Below, one piece after another: positions 24,868 through 34,638 of a stretch of DNA of 64,000 bases. Origin of the DNA: Staphylococcus sp. NAM3COL9. Lineage in GTDB: Bacteria > Bacillota > Bacilli > Staphylococcales > Staphylococcaceae. A program made the position numbers and the translations under genes. The notes under the pieces are model-generated. The model was not told the DNA's origin, made no database searches, and saw nothing but the letters and a program-made list of their open reading frames with translations. The stretch covers positions 656,920-720,919 of the forward strand of contig NZ_LGPC01000016.1 in NCBI RefSeq assembly GCF_001431205.1, in the 5' to 3' direction. The first letter of the stretch is position 1. The number at the start of each line of letters is the position of its first letter.

Positions 24868-26286
24868 CTATGTCCTCGTGTAATCTTTCTTACCAAAGAA
24901 TGTTACAAGTAATAACATAATTGTTGAAAGTGGCAACCCAATTAAGATTGGATGAAGACCAAACGGATGACCGAGTATTTGCCATACTACTGCTGAGCCA
25001 AGTCCACTCCACATTGCGATATTACCTGCAAGTTTGGTGGGTTTTTTCCAAAATAGACCGAAAATCACTGGTGCAAGCAAACCTGATACTGACATCGCAG
25101 TGCCGGTTACCATAAGATTTACTAATTCTGGAATCATAAGTGCTAATACTAAAGAAATTACTGCTACGATCAACACTGAAAGTTTACTATATAACAGCAT
25201 TTTATTCTGATTATGACTTTTCACATTTGGTTTTATAATATCGTTAGCTATAGATGAAGAACCTGCAATGAAGAAGGAATCCGCACTAGATATTACTGCT
25301 GCTAATAATACTATAATCATTATAAGTACTAATGGAAATGGGAATACTTCTTGAATGACATTATAATAAACTAATGGTGTGTCTGTTACATCTAAATTCA
25401 AACCAAACTTAGCATACACGCCAATAAATACTGTCATTGCACCTAATAGCACCGCAATAATCATCGAAATACCGTAACCATTTCTTGCAGTGCTCAAGTC
25501 TTTAGCTGCCCAAATACGTTGCCACACATCTTGTCTGATAAATTGATAAAAAGCTAATGTTAACAGATAGATTAAAATTTCATTTGGTGTGATATTAAGG
25601 AAGTTCAGCATGTCGTTTTGATTTTGACCACTCGCATTAGCTTGAATATCGCTCCAACTACCTGAGTAATAGATAACCACAAAAAATAACACTATAATAC
25701 CGATTGTTAATATTGTCCCTTGAACAACGTCCTGCCAAATAACAGCTTTTAAGCCGCCTAGGTAAGTTTTTATAGTCAGTAAGATACATCCTATAATAAT
25801 ACCCGCTGTCATATTTAACCCTATTGTTAAATTCAGAATAGAAGCAATCGCGACAAATTGCATACCTGTCATCGCACAATAAGCAAATAAGAAACTGATA
25901 ACAGTAGGAACACGTGCTGATTCGCCATAACGCAGTGCAGTATAATCACCGATTGTCACCATATTATGCTTTTCGCCTAATAATCTAATACGTTTTAATA
26001 AAAAAAACGCAAGTACGATAACAGCAGCTATCATGGTTATGTGAATCCACTGTTGTCCCATACCTAATGTATAGCCATTTTCCATATAACCTAACAGTGT
26101 CGCGCCACCTACACCTGTACTGACGAATGTTAAAATCAGTGGCCATACGGTTACCGTTCTACTTGCCATATTATAGTCATCATATGTTTTTATTTTTCGT
26201 TGTATGTATAAAGACATCAAAAGTAAAAAAACAAAATAAATAATGATCGTAAATCCTAAAATTAATTGTTCACTACTATTAAACAC
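24868..26286 (-). CDS. Sodium:solute symporter (SSS family), substrate unknown
   Basis: A 472-aa integral membrane transporter with about 13 helices: YIQRKIKTYDDYNMASRTVT at the first loop, STGVGGATLLGYMENGYTLG in helix 2, TYLGGLKAVIWQDVVQGTIL as the SSS signature region and AAVISSADSFFIAGSSSIANDI at the Na2-site helix. A GTG start with GAGGGG eight bases upstream is used, and TTGATT-17-TAAACT is a plausible promoter. It is divergent from bioB. The BirA box lies between them but is nearer bioB, so a biotin or precursor transport role is only a possibility. Confidence 0.8.
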   Translation of the reverse strand: MFNSSEQLILGFTIIIYFVFLLLMSLYIQRKIKTYDDYNMASRTVTVWPLILTFVSTGVGGATLLGYMENGYTLGMGQQWIHITMIAAVIVLAFFLLKRIRLLGEKHNMVTIGDYTALRYGESARVPTVISFLFAYCAMTGMQFVAIASILNLTIGLNMTAGIIIGCILLTIKTYLGGLKAVIWQDVVQGTILTIGIIVLFFVVIYYSGSWSDIQANASGQNQNDMLNFLNITPNEILIYLLTLAFYQFIRQDVWQRIWAAKDLSTARNGYGISMIIAVLLGAMTVFIGVYAKFGLNLDVTDTPLVYYNVIQEVFPFPLVLIMIIVLLAAVISSADSFFIAGSSSIANDIIKPNVKSHNQNKMLLYSKLSVLIVAVISLVLALMIPELVNLMVTGTAMSVSGLLAPVIFGLFWKKPTKLAGNIAMWSGLGSAVVWQILGHPFGLHPILIGLPLSTIMLLLVTFFGKKDYTRT

Positions 26287-26454
26287 TATATTATCCCCTC
26301 GTAAATATATTTTTCACAATGCCATTAGTTTATCGTGACTTCCTACTTGAATCAAACTATATTTTAAATTTAAGTTGATATCGTTACGCTTTCTTAAGCA
26401 ATTTGAATATAAAAAATTGCTCCCCTTATCAGAATTTCTAACTATTACGGAGAT

Positions 26455-26487
26455 AATGTAAACTATTTATTTATTTTGGTTTACATT
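26455..26487. promoter_or_regulatory. BirA operator upstream of bioB
   Basis: AATGTAAAC, 15 nt and GTTTACATT match the Firmicute BirA box. The right arm overlaps a TTTACA -35 (26480-26485) with TATTAT (26504-26509) at 18 bp, so biotinoyl-BirA binding would repress bioB. Confidence 0.85.
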
Positions 26488-26554
26488 TATACAGGAATAG
26501 CTTTATTATAAAAAGGAGAAACTATTAAAGTCTAATTAAATGAGGAGCATTACT

Positions 26555-27538
26555 ATGAAATTAGCTGAAAACATTTTACAAGGGGAAAATCTAACTAAAG
26601 ATATGTTGCTAAAAATTTATGAAGATTCTAACGTAGACACATTAGATTTATTAAACGAAGCTTACATATTAAGAAAACACTATTATGGCAAAAAAGTTAA
26701 ATTAAACATGATTTTAAACGCAAAAAGTGGTATATGCCCTGAAGATTGTGGTTATTGCGGTCAATCTAGAGATATGAAACAAAAGCAACGGTACGCTCTA
26801 GTACCAGAAGAACAAATTGTGAGTGGTGCCAAAGTAGCACATGAAAACAATATAGGCACTTATTGTATTGTTATGAGTGGCAGAGGTCCTAGTAATAAAG
26901 AAATTGATCATATAAGTAGAACTGTAGAAGAAATTAAATCAAACCATCCTCAATTGAAAATATGTGCATGTCTTGGTTTAACCAATGATGAGCAAGCAAA
27001 AAAACTCAAAACAGCTGGTGTTGATAGATATAACCATAATATAAATACTAGTGAAAACTATCACGAAGAAGTTGTAACTACACATACTTATAAGGATAGA
27101 ACCAATACTTTAGAAATTATGAAAGAAAATAATATTTCACCCTGTTCTGGTGTAATTTGTGGGATGGGAGAGTCAAACCAAGATATTATTGATATGGCGT
27201 TCGCCTTAAAAGAAATCGACGCCGATAGTATTCCTATTAATTTTTTACATCCCATTAAAGGCACAAAGTTCGGGGAAATGGATGAATTGACACCTATGAA
27301 ATGCTTAAGACTTATCGCTTTATTTAGACTCGTTAATCCATCTAAAGAAATTAGAATTGCTGGCGGTAGAGAAGTTAATTTACGTTCACTACAACCTTTG
27401 GCCTTAAAGGCTGCAAATTCAATATTTGTAGGAGACTACTTAATTACTGGAGGACAGCCTAATAAATTGGACTATAAAATGATTCAAGATTTAGGATTTG
27501 AAATTGACTTTGGCAATAATGAATTGAAAGGAAATTAG
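26555..27538 (+). CDS. bioB: Biotin synthase
   Basis: A 327-aa radical-SAM enzyme that inserts sulfur into dethiobiotin. The SAM cluster motif is [13 protein letters not shown] (CxxxCxxC) near residue 57. [15 protein letters not shown] text ([16 protein letters not shown]), [21 protein letters not shown] and RIAGGREVN, which carry the ligands of the auxiliary iron-sulfur cluster, are all present. The start is ATG 26555 with GAGGAG upstream; the in-frame ATG at 26540 overlaps that ribosome site. No bioA, bioD, bioF or bioW is nearby, so this bioB stands alone, consistent with salvage from dethiobiotin or a split operon. Confidence 0.97.
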   Translation: MKLAENILQGENLTKDMLLKIYEDSNVDTLDLLNEAYILRKHYYGKKVKLNMILNAKSGICPEDCGYCGQSRDMKQKQRYALVPEEQIVSGAKVAHENNIGTYCIVMSGRGPSNKEIDHISRTVEEIKSNHPQLKICACLGLTNDEQAKKLKTAGVDRYNHNINTSENYHEEVVTTHTYKDRTNTLEIMKENNISPCSGVICGMGESNQDIIDMAFALKEIDADSIPINFLHPIKGTKFGEMDELTPMKCLRLIALFRLVNPSKEIRIAGGREVNLRSLQPLALKAANSIFVGDYLITGGQPNKLDYKMIQDLGFEIDFGNNELKGN

Positions 27539-27556
27539 AAATTAAACTTCTATTAA

Positions 27557-27787
27557 TGCTTTGCCCTATCTTTTGGTGGTGCAAGAATCATATTCAAGAA
27601 AATCCTCGTAACAGAATATGCTAGCCATACTGTAAACTAAGTTTATTCCCTAGGAAATGCACTTAGTTTACCAATTATTTCTGATTGTATTTACCTAGGC
27701 ATGTTGAATTTAGATTTTGTTTGGTTACCCTCATTCATTTTATTATTGATTTTACTTAAAACGCAATACCAGAAAGGAACTCTGTAA
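27557..27787 (+). pseudogene. Remnant of a membrane protein gene
   Basis: One frame reads FALSFGGARIIFKKILVTEY, then a TAA at 27638, then VYSLGNALSLPIISDCIYLG and a hydrophobic helix (FVWLPSFILLLILL) to a TAA at 27785. Both segments are in the same frame and look like parts of one polytopic protein, but there is no start codon. I do not recognise the family. It is probably a decayed partner of bioB. Confidence 0.4.
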
Positions 27788-27796
27788 ATGAAAAAT

Positions 27797-27839
27797 AAAA
27801 TAGTTCAATCATAAATGTATTATATGATTGAACTATTTT
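27797..27839. terminator. Bidirectional terminator
   Basis: Perfect 16-bp stem AAAATAGTTCAATCAT / ATGATTGAACTATTTT between convergent genes. Confidence 0.85.
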
Positions 27840-27886
27840 AGATTTATTTTAAACATCATTAACTTCATATGATCAAAAGTACACAA

Positions 27887-28711
27887 TTACCTATCTTCTC
27901 TTTTAAGTATAAAATTCTTAACAAATTTATATTTTTTCCGATCGTATTTCGCGTATGAGTAACTTAGCACACTAAATGTAGCTGCGCCCAGCAAATTCAC
28001 AAATAAATCTTTCATTGTGTCATGTATTCCAACATCAAGGTAGCCACCATTCACAACATTTTCAACACGATGTCCCGACTCATCTCTACTCTCTATAACA
28101 GTTTTCTCTATATTATCAATGTGATGTACAGTATTGTGCTCATTAGCCAAAGTTGCACTATTCACTTTTTGAACCACTCGATCTTTTTGCATGTCCATAT
28201 CCATGCCCTGATCCACAGTGTATTCAAAAAACTCCCACATCACACCGATAGTCATAGAAAAACAAAAAGTAACGATTGCAAGAAACAATGGATTTAAATT
28301 GATTCCTCTCACATTTTTATTAAGTAAAAATACCAGTGAAAATCCAATACCTGCAGCTAAAAATCCATTAATCGAATGAAGCATTGTGTCCCATAATCTG
28401 AAATAACTGTAAAAATCTCCAAGTTCACCTAAAATCGTAGAACTAAAAATAAACAGTATAATAATAAATTCCAGTAAATTAGGTATTTCAATTTTTAATA
28501 ATCGTTCAGTAAGTTGTGGAATAGTAAATAGGACAAGCGTCAAAACAAGGGTGAAAATGACATCCCATCTTTGTATAAATATCATTTCATTCATGAGGTT
28601 TAAAATAACAATTAAGCGTAAAACAACATATATAGTGATTACTTTCTTATTTGCCGTTTTCGTGCTACTCGTAAATATCTTTTTAAAACTATTCATAAAA
28701 ACATTCTCCAA
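27887..28711 (-). CDS. DUF2238-like membrane protein
   Basis: A 274-aa protein with about seven hydrophobic segments. The block GELGDFYSYFRLWDTMLHSI, then NGFLAAGIGFSLV (about 95-125), and VMWEFFEYTVDQGMDMDM (about 157-175) match the YjdF/DUF2238 family of uncharacterised inner-membrane proteins; the HDTMKDLFVNLLGA motif near the end is also typical. A hydrophilic insert (about 175-225) rich in charged residues sits between the last helices. No operon partner is present, and no function is known. Confidence 0.7.
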   Translation of the reverse strand: MENVFMNSFKKIFTSSTKTANKKVITIYVVLRLIVILNLMNEMIFIQRWDVIFTLVLTLVLFTIPQLTERLLKIEIPNLLEFIIILFIFSSTILGELGDFYSYFRLWDTMLHSINGFLAAGIGFSLVFLLNKNVRGINLNPLFLAIVTFCFSMTIGVMWEFFEYTVDQGMDMDMQKDRVVQKVNSATLANEHNTVHHIDNIEKTVIESRDESGHRVENVVNGGYLDVGIHDTMKDLFVNLLGAATFSVLSYSYAKYDRKKYKFVKNFILKREDR

Positions 28712-29040
28712 TACTTATAGCGTATAACTTACAACCAATGAAATGATATATAAGCATTTTATAATTCTTACTTGGCTTGTTTATCTCATTCACAAACGGA
28801 TATCTTTTAATTCTCTATTTGTGCCATCCTTTTTTATAACTTTGGGTATTTGGTATAACTAACCCACTTCCATATCACATACGTAAACAATCCCTCATAT
28901 AGATTTGGTTAATTATTCGGGTGACATTTTCTTAAGTTAAATTAGAGGCGTCATATTCCAATATAATGACTTTAACAGCTTCTAATTTAAAATATAGTTA
29001 TAGAATCTATTAGACTATAACATTATATGGGGTATAGAAA
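28712..29040. other. Intergenic stretch without identified features
   Basis: AT-rich spacer between two minus-strand genes. I see no convincing open frame, RNA gene or repeat here. It presumably carries the promoter of the DUF2238-like gene. Confidence 0.5.
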
Positions 29041-29087
29041 CGAATAAGCAAACCTATTAAACCAAAATAGGTTTGCTTGTTTATTCG
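29041..29087 (-). terminator. Hairpin downstream of the DMT transporter gene
   Basis: CGAATAAGCAAACCTATT pairs with AATAGGTTTGCTTGTTTATTCG, with a small bulge. It lies about 100 nt past the DMT stop. A short T-rich run follows on the minus strand. Confidence 0.6.
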
Positions 29088-29189
29088 AGTATTTTTGATG
29101 TGCCTATATATAGATTATAAATCTTGAATTATAACCATTAAAAATATATTACTTTTTTAATGTACCTACTCCAATGAAATGCTTAGTAT

Positions 29190-30077
29190 TTAAAATTCTT
29201 GTTTCCGTCGTACTTTAAATTTATTAAATGAAAATTCACTCAAGAACGTTGAAGCAATCAGTATTATCCCTCCAATCATTTGTAAAACCGTAAATTGTTC
29301 ACGTAAAATAAGACCCGATATAAAAATTGCGACTAATGGATCTATATAGCTTAATAATGCAATATTTTGACCGTTTAATTTTTCCATACCAGAAAAGAAT
29401 AACCAAAAGCCAATACCAGTATTAACAACTCCTAAAAAGAGAATAAATGGTATTGCAGCAATTTGTGTGTGAATTTCAAATCCACCACCAACCCCAAACA
29501 CCAAGGGAAGTAAAATCAATGCTGTTATAGATAATTGAAAGATCGCTAAATCCATACGGCTACCATCTTTAATAAATTTATTAGTAAGCATTAAACAAGC
29601 GTAACAACTCCCCGCAAGCATACTAATTAGAATTCCTAACACATCATTCGATCCAGGCTGTAGAAAACCATTACTTAAAATAAATATCAACCCGATAAGT
29701 GAAGCGATAATACAAAACACACTTTTTTTACTCAATGCTTCTTTTAAAATGAATGGAGACAGCATTAACACAATAATCGGACCAAAATAATAACCTAAAG
29801 TTGCATTCGCAATACTCGTATACTGATATGATTGAAATAAAAACACCCAGTTACCGGCTAACGCAAAACTAGAGAGAATAATGAGCCATTTATAACGCTT
29901 CAAAAATGTAAAGTTTAGTCTTTTATTACGCATAATGTAAAATAATAATAAAAAAGTACATCCAATAAAACTGCTAAGCATCGCTATTTCTACTGACGTT
30001 AAATTTATTTGTTTAATGATAAGGCCTATCGTTCCAAAGATGAACATTGATGCTATGAACTGGATTAATGCTTTCAT
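29190..30077 (-). CDS. DMT-family transporter with two EamA domains
   Basis: A 295-aa, ten-helix membrane transporter. The two EamA repeats cover about 3-137 and 147-285: FGTIGLIIKQINLTSVEIAM and NATLGYYFGPIIVLMLSPFI in the first half, [20 protein letters not shown] and SYIDPLVAIFISGLILREQF in the second. Family members export amino acids, metabolites or drugs. It is divergent from a LysR regulator 140 nt away, which probably controls it in response to the exported compound. Confidence 0.85.
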   Translation of the reverse strand: MKALIQFIASMFIFGTIGLIIKQINLTSVEIAMLSSFIGCTFLLLFYIMRNKRLNFTFLKRYKWLIILSSFALAGNWVFLFQSYQYTSIANATLGYYFGPIIVLMLSPFILKEALSKKSVFCIIASLIGLIFILSNGFLQPGSNDVLGILISMLAGSCYACLMLTNKFIKDGSRMDLAIFQLSITALILLPLVFGVGGGFEIHTQIAAIPFILFLGVVNTGIGFWLFFSGMEKLNGQNIALLSYIDPLVAIFISGLILREQFTVLQMIGGIILIASTFLSEFSFNKFKVRRKQEF

Positions 30078-30217
30078 AGTTGCATCCTTTTCAATGAATT
30101 TAATGTCATGAACAAATCACTCCTCCTTCATTAATTAAATGTTAGCAAGGTATTGTGATTTGAGGAATAAGCACTTAGTATAATGAGTATAAACTTTAAG
30201 TTAAAAGGTGGGATAGT

Positions 30218-31036
30218 ATGGAAGTGGATTACTTAGAAGATTTATTTTCCGTAGTTAAAGCTAAAAGTTATAATAAAGCTGCATTTGAAAGAAATATAAG
30301 CACCCCTGGTATTAAGAAAAGAATTACTCAAATAGAACAATATTTTGGTTATAAAATATTTGACGCGACTCCTAGAGGCGTCAGTTTAACAAATGAAGGG
30401 TTAAAGTTATATGAAGGACTGAAATCAGTAAAACAGCAAATTGATTATTTAAAAAACCAAGATACTGAAGTTTTAAAAGTAGGTATTATTTCAAATTTTC
30501 CATTAGAAGAATTGCATAAAATGAACAATCAAAATGAACATATCAGATTATTTCCAGCCAACAGTACAGAGGAATTAGTAAATCAGCTTCAACAACATAA
30601 ATTAGACTTGGTAATAGGTGAACAAATTGCGTTACAAGAAGGTGTTTATTATGAATATTGGTTTGAAGAGCCCTATGAACTTGTATTCTCTAAGCAACAT
30701 GCATTAAATGAAATAAATCATATTGATGCAGAAGTCTTAGCTCAACAACATTACTATTTATTAGAACCACCGGGCGATACATTTGATTTTAAAAATAATA
30801 ACATCAATCCGAAAAAAATGGATTTATCCTACGTCAAAGATAGAGAATCCATTTTAAATTTTATAGCTACAAGTGAAAGTGTGGCCATCTGTCCAAAGTC
30901 CTATATGGAAAAGGTTAACAGCAATATGTATACTCACATTAAACTTCCAAATGCTTCGCGAACGATAGGAATTTACTCAAAAAAAGAGAAACACATAAAT
31001 AATTTTTACAATATCTTGAAAGACAACACAAAATAA
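30218..31036 (+). CDS. LysR-family regulator, probably of the adjacent DMT exporter
   Basis: A 272-aa regulator, slightly short for the family. The helix-turn-helix is YLEDLFSVVKAKSYNKAAFE (about 5-24), then STPGIKKRITQIEQYFGYKI and FDATPRGVSLTNEGLKLY. The first helix positions diverge from the usual QP-S motif (STPGIKKRI instead of QPALS). The effector domain (about 85-265) is compact. It is divergent from the EamA transporter, the standard LysR-target arrangement. AAGGTGGG precedes the ATG. Confidence 0.8.
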   Translation: MEVDYLEDLFSVVKAKSYNKAAFERNISTPGIKKRITQIEQYFGYKIFDATPRGVSLTNEGLKLYEGLKSVKQQIDYLKNQDTEVLKVGIISNFPLEELHKMNNQNEHIRLFPANSTEELVNQLQQHKLDLVIGEQIALQEGVYYEYWFEEPYELVFSKQHALNEINHIDAEVLAQQHYYLLEPPGDTFDFKNNNINPKKMDLSYVKDRESILNFIATSESVAICPKSYMEKVNSNMYTHIKLPNASRTIGIYSKKEKHINNFYNILKDNTK

Positions 31037-31052
31037 AATTTATAAAGCTATA

Positions 31053-31087
31053 AAAAAGAACTGTACATCATAAATGACATACAGTTC
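31053..31087 (-). terminator. Terminator of the LLM oxidoreductase gene
   Basis: On the minus strand GAACTGTA, 14-nt loop region and TACAGTTC followed by T6. It lies about 80 nt beyond the stop, between convergent genes. Confidence 0.75.
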
Positions 31088-31168
31088 CCGCTATCTTAAA
31101 TCTAATCAGACGATGCTTGTTTCTTACCTTGATTAAACATGGAAACATCTTCCTTGAGCATCAATTAC

Positions 31169-32170
31169 TTAGAACCACAGGTCTGCGAGTAGTTCCATCG
31201 ATTGTTTTCTTTTTTCTGGGTCATAAGTATAAGTCACAGTGATGAGTTCATCCGCTCCGGTCTCTTCCGTGAACGCTTCTAGTCTTTTACGGACTGTTTC
31301 AGGTGAACCAACGGCTTTGATGCTGAACATCGATTCCATCATTTTTCTTTGCTCTTCTGACCCTAATTCTTCAGGGTCTACAGGTGGCTGTAACTTACGC
31401 TGCTGACCTGTATGCATATCTCTCATCATTTGAATCGTCGTTGTCCAAATTTTTTCTGCTTCCTCGTCTGTTGGTGCTACAACAACATTAATTCCCGCCA
31501 TGACATATGGTTCATCGATTTGAGAAGTTGGCGCATCTGTCTTAAATGTAGAACGGTACATGTCAATTTTTTGTTTATAGTCATCAGGCGCAAAATGTGT
31601 CGCAATAGAATACGGTAGTCCAAGCTGTCCAGCAATTGATGCACCATTTATACTTGAGCCCAATACCCAAATTGGTACGTTTGTACCAGTACCTACTGTC
31701 GAAGTCACAGGAACACTGTTACCTAGTCCTTCGTCACTGAACCAGCCCATAAGGTCAAAAATAGAATTTGCAAAAGTCTGTGCATCACTATCAGAACGTG
31801 TAATCAATTGTGATGTCTTTTGGTCCGTTCCAGGTGCTCTCCCAAGTCCAAGGTCAATTCTACCTGGATAGAGTTGGGCAGTCGTGCCGAAATTTTCAGC
31901 TAACTGCAATGGTGAATGGTTTGGCAACATAATACCGCCCGATCCTACACGAATATTTTTTGTTCGTGCTGCTGCCATCGCAATCAGTTGTGATGTAGCA
32001 CTGGATGCAAGATTTTTTGTATTATGATGCTCGGCAAACCAAAGTCTCTTGAATCCAAGATCATCTACAAGCTCTGCATTATCCATAGATGCCTCAAGTG
32101 CTTCCTTGACTGTCTGATTTTCCGAAATGCCTACAAGTTCGAGGACACTTAATGGTATATGTTTTGTCAT
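31169..32170 (-). CDS. LLM-class flavin-dependent oxidoreductase (single-component luciferase-like)
   Basis: A 333-aa TIM-barrel oxidoreductase of the YvbT/alkanal-monooxygenase-like group. Visible blocks are LSVLELVGISENQTVKEALE, RLWFAEHHNT (about 42-51), IRVGSGGIMLPNHSPLQLAE, YPGRIDLGLGRAPGTD, PIWVLGSSINGASIAGQLGL and GSPETVRKRLEAF near the end. These bind FMN phosphate and shape the active site. The substrate is unknown. The gene stands alone. Its codon use is somewhat richer in G and C than its neighbours, which may mean a different origin. Confidence 0.85.
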   Translation of the reverse strand: MTKHIPLSVLELVGISENQTVKEALEASMDNAELVDDLGFKRLWFAEHHNTKNLASSATSQLIAMAAARTKNIRVGSGGIMLPNHSPLQLAENFGTTAQLYPGRIDLGLGRAPGTDQKTSQLITRSDSDAQTFANSIFDLMGWFSDEGLGNSVPVTSTVGTGTNVPIWVLGSSINGASIAGQLGLPYSIATHFAPDDYKQKIDMYRSTFKTDAPTSQIDEPYVMAGINVVVAPTDEEAEKIWTTTIQMMRDMHTGQQRKLQPPVDPEELGSEEQRKMMESMFSIKAVGSPETVRKRLEAFTEETGADELITVTYTYDPEKRKQSMELLADLWF

Positions 32171-32614
32171 TTATTTTGTTCTCCTTTATAAACCTTATTG
32201 AATATTGATGGTTTTCTAATTTGATATAATGCTTACTTTTTTTGTTTAAAACAGATATGGGCATCACACAATTAAAAAAATCCTCTGCTTATTCCATCAT
32301 AAAACACCATGCGATATAAAGATAATTTACTGTTTATAGCGTGTAAATATTCAATATAACAACTATGTAAATAGCATTATTCATCATTAGAATTAAAGAG
32401 GGTCTGTTACCTAATTATTTTCCGGGAAATTAAAAAGGCTAAAGGGCATTCCCATTCAACTCTTAAATACAGGTATTAGTAATATACGAAACTATTCCAT
32501 ATCCTGCTTTTTGAAAAGCCCTAAATGTAAATGTCCTTAATGTTATAAGAGAGACCTTGATGTGACATGTCTTGAAATACTTAAACATCCCGTATTAAGA
32601 TAATATTATGACAG
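32171..32614. other. Intergenic stretch without identified features
   Basis: About 440 bp of AT-rich sequence between two minus-strand genes. GGGTCTGTTACC at 32399 looks slightly like an IS431 end, but there is no partner end or transposase. It presumably includes the promoter of the LLM gene. I see no reading frame with a ribosome site. Confidence 0.45.
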
Positions 32615-33511
32615 TCATGAATTACGATTCATCACATAAAACGCTTTATTCTTTTTCAAATAACTTTCAATAAATCTAAACATATCTAAATTTCCTTCAT
32701 TTAATTTCTCGTTCTTTAATGAAGACAAATAAATTGAAGTATGAATTATCAAATCTGAATGAGGAATATAAGGCAACTCTAATTTTCTACACATGCTAAT
32801 AGGGACAAAAGCAAAATTTTGTCGTTGTTTTACTATCGATGTGATAAACGCATCATCAATATAAGTTGCATGATGAATGTTCAAATTCATTGTTATTAAC
32901 TTACTTTTTGTTAGATTATTATAATCTTGATTATGAGACGGAAAAACAAAATTTTTGATAATGTCATTGTTATAGACGAAGTCGAAGTTTGGACTATCAT
33001 CAAACTGTTTAGGATATGTAATAACAATATCTTCATCAATAATAGACCGACATTCTATTTTAGGGTGATTTATTTTGATTGAACTTAAAGCAAATTGAAT
33101 ATCATAGTTAATTATTTTCTGAATAATCGCTCCCATTGTGTCAATTTCACAATTAAACATGTATTGTGGATTATGCTTTATATACTCATCAAATATATAT
33201 GAAATCAAACGACTATGAGAAGATGCAAAACTAATCGTTTGATTTTTGGTTTGTTCATTCCTATAAATTAATTCTTCTGCTTTGTTGAGCTCATTAAAAA
33301 TATTGTTTGCCGACTTCAACAAAACACTTCCATTATCAGTTAAAAATACATTTCTTCCTTTTTTATAAAATAATTCTACATTTAATTCTTGCTCTAATTT
33401 TTTTATCATCATACTTAAAGCAGGCTGACTAACATTTAACTCATTTGCAGTTTTAGTATAATTTAAATTTTCTGCTACACGTTTAAAATACTTTAAATGT
33501 AATAATTCCAA
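32615..33511 (-). CDS. LysR-family regulator of the PanE-like/decarboxylase operon
   Basis: A 298-aa regulator with a classical N-terminal helix-turn-helix (MELLHLKYFKRVAENLNYTK, then TANELNVSQPALSMMIKKLE) and effector domain (about 90-290). TTG at 33511 is preferred as the start, with GGAAGG seven bases upstream; an in-frame TTG at 33526 lies within that ribosome site. It is divergent from the PanE-like/acetoacetate decarboxylase pair with about 100 bp between, which contains several TATATA-rich symmetric stretches where LysR would bind. Confidence 0.85.
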   Translation of the reverse strand: MELLHLKYFKRVAENLNYTKTANELNVSQPALSMMIKKLEQELNVELFYKKGRNVFLTDNGSVLLKSANNIFNELNKAEELIYRNEQTKNQTISFASSHSRLISYIFDEYIKHNPQYMFNCEIDTMGAIIQKIINYDIQFALSSIKINHPKIECRSIIDEDIVITYPKQFDDSPNFDFVYNNDIIKNFVFPSHNQDYNNLTKSKLITMNLNIHHATYIDDAFITSIVKQRQNFAFVPISMCRKLELPYIPHSDLIIHTSIYLSSLKNEKLNEGNLDMFRFIESYLKKNKAFYVMNRNS

Positions 33512-33614
33512 GAACTCACCTTCCAACTATAAGCTTACACTTATATATTCATCAATATTATATATTAGTATATATAAATAATAGCAATTATAGTAGTAAA
33601 TGAGGTGATTTTTA

Positions 33615-34619
33615 ATGAATATAGCAATTTATGGAGCGGGTTCTTTAGGAACAATTATGGGGGCGTATTTATCTTTAACAAACGAAAACGTCGATCTCAT
33701 TGATACTTATGATGAACATGTTAATACTTTAAATAGTCAAGGCGCCACTATAGAAGGCACAGATAATTTTCATGTTTCAGTTAACGCGTTAAAACCTAAT
33801 GAAATTAATCAACAGTATGATTTGATTTTATTATTAACGAAACAAACTTATAATAAAGATGTATTACCAGTTATCAAAAATATTTTAAAAAGTAATGGTA
33901 TATTGTTATCTCTACAAAATGGAGTGCCTGAAGAAATTATTCAACAATATATACCTAGAGATAGCGTTATTGCAGGATCAGTAGAATTTGGTGCAACGTT
34001 TAAAGCACCTGGCATATCAGAATTAACGACAGATTATAATTCTTTTAAAAATTATGCACTTCAAATTGGTGAATTAAATGGTGAAATCACATCTAGACTT
34101 AAATCGTTAAAAAGCCTTTTAGGTTGTATTGGAAATGTCCACCTTTCCGATAACTTACTAGGAACAAAGTGGTCTAAATTACTTATCAATAGTACTTTTA
34201 GCGGTCTATCAGCAGCATTAAATTGCACATATGGTGATATTTTAGACAATCCAGATGCCTTTAAAATAGCAAGACACGTAGTTGATGAATGTATCAAAGT
34301 GGGCTATGCCAATAATATAGCATTTGCTACTATTAGCGGTCATGATTTAACTGAATTTGAAAACCAAAAAAATGCAGAAAAACTAAACAAAATGCTTCAG
34401 CCTAGCAGTAAATTAGAAGCCAGTATGTTGCAGGATTTAAGAAAACAAAGACAAACTGAAATTAATTATATTAATGGCCTTGTAGTTGCGGTAGGAGAAA
34501 AACACAATATATCCACACCTTTTAACCAAAAAATTGTAGAAATTATTTCAAAAGCTTCAAATTCAAGTGAACTTCCTGAATTTGAACATTCATTACAACT
34601 GTTTAAAGTATTGTCATAA
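33615..34619 (+). CDS. Ketopantoate reductase-family protein (PanE/ApbA-like)
   Basis: A 334-aa NADP-dependent 2-keto acid reductase-type enzyme. The nucleotide-binding turn is IAIYGAGSLGTIMGAYLS (3-20), LLTKQTYNKD and LQNGVPEE follow, and the C-terminal helical domain contains the conserved KWSKLLINSTFSGLSAALNC with the catalytic Lys, and RQTEINYINGLVV. It is co-transcribed with an acetoacetate decarboxylase 19 nt downstream and divergent from LysR. True PanE functions in pantothenate synthesis; in this context an unrelated 2-keto or beta-keto acid pathway is more likely. Confidence 0.85.
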   Translation: MNIAIYGAGSLGTIMGAYLSLTNENVDLIDTYDEHVNTLNSQGATIEGTDNFHVSVNALKPNEINQQYDLILLLTKQTYNKDVLPVIKNILKSNGILLSLQNGVPEEIIQQYIPRDSVIAGSVEFGATFKAPGISELTTDYNSFKNYALQIGELNGEITSRLKSLKSLLGCIGNVHLSDNLLGTKWSKLLINSTFSGLSAALNCTYGDILDNPDAFKIARHVVDECIKVGYANNIAFATISGHDLTEFENQKNAEKLNKMLQPSSKLEASMLQDLRKQRQTEINYINGLVVAVGEKHNISTPFNQKIVEIISKASNSSELPEFEHSLQLFKVLS

Positions 34620-34638
34620 TTATAGGAGGAGACTTATT

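Noticed and set aside
26540..26554. Earlier in-frame ATG for bioB
   Set aside because: This ATG is part of ATGAGGAG, the ribosome site for the ATG at 26555.
31089..31168. Minus-strand mini-frame MFNQGKKQASSD preceded by AAGGAAG
   Set aside because: Twelve codons after an LLM gene with no independent promoter; most likely chance or a remnant too short to judge.
32398..32425. IS431-like end (GGGTCTGTTACC)
   Set aside because: Only a few bases match the IS431 terminus, there is no second end and no transposase.
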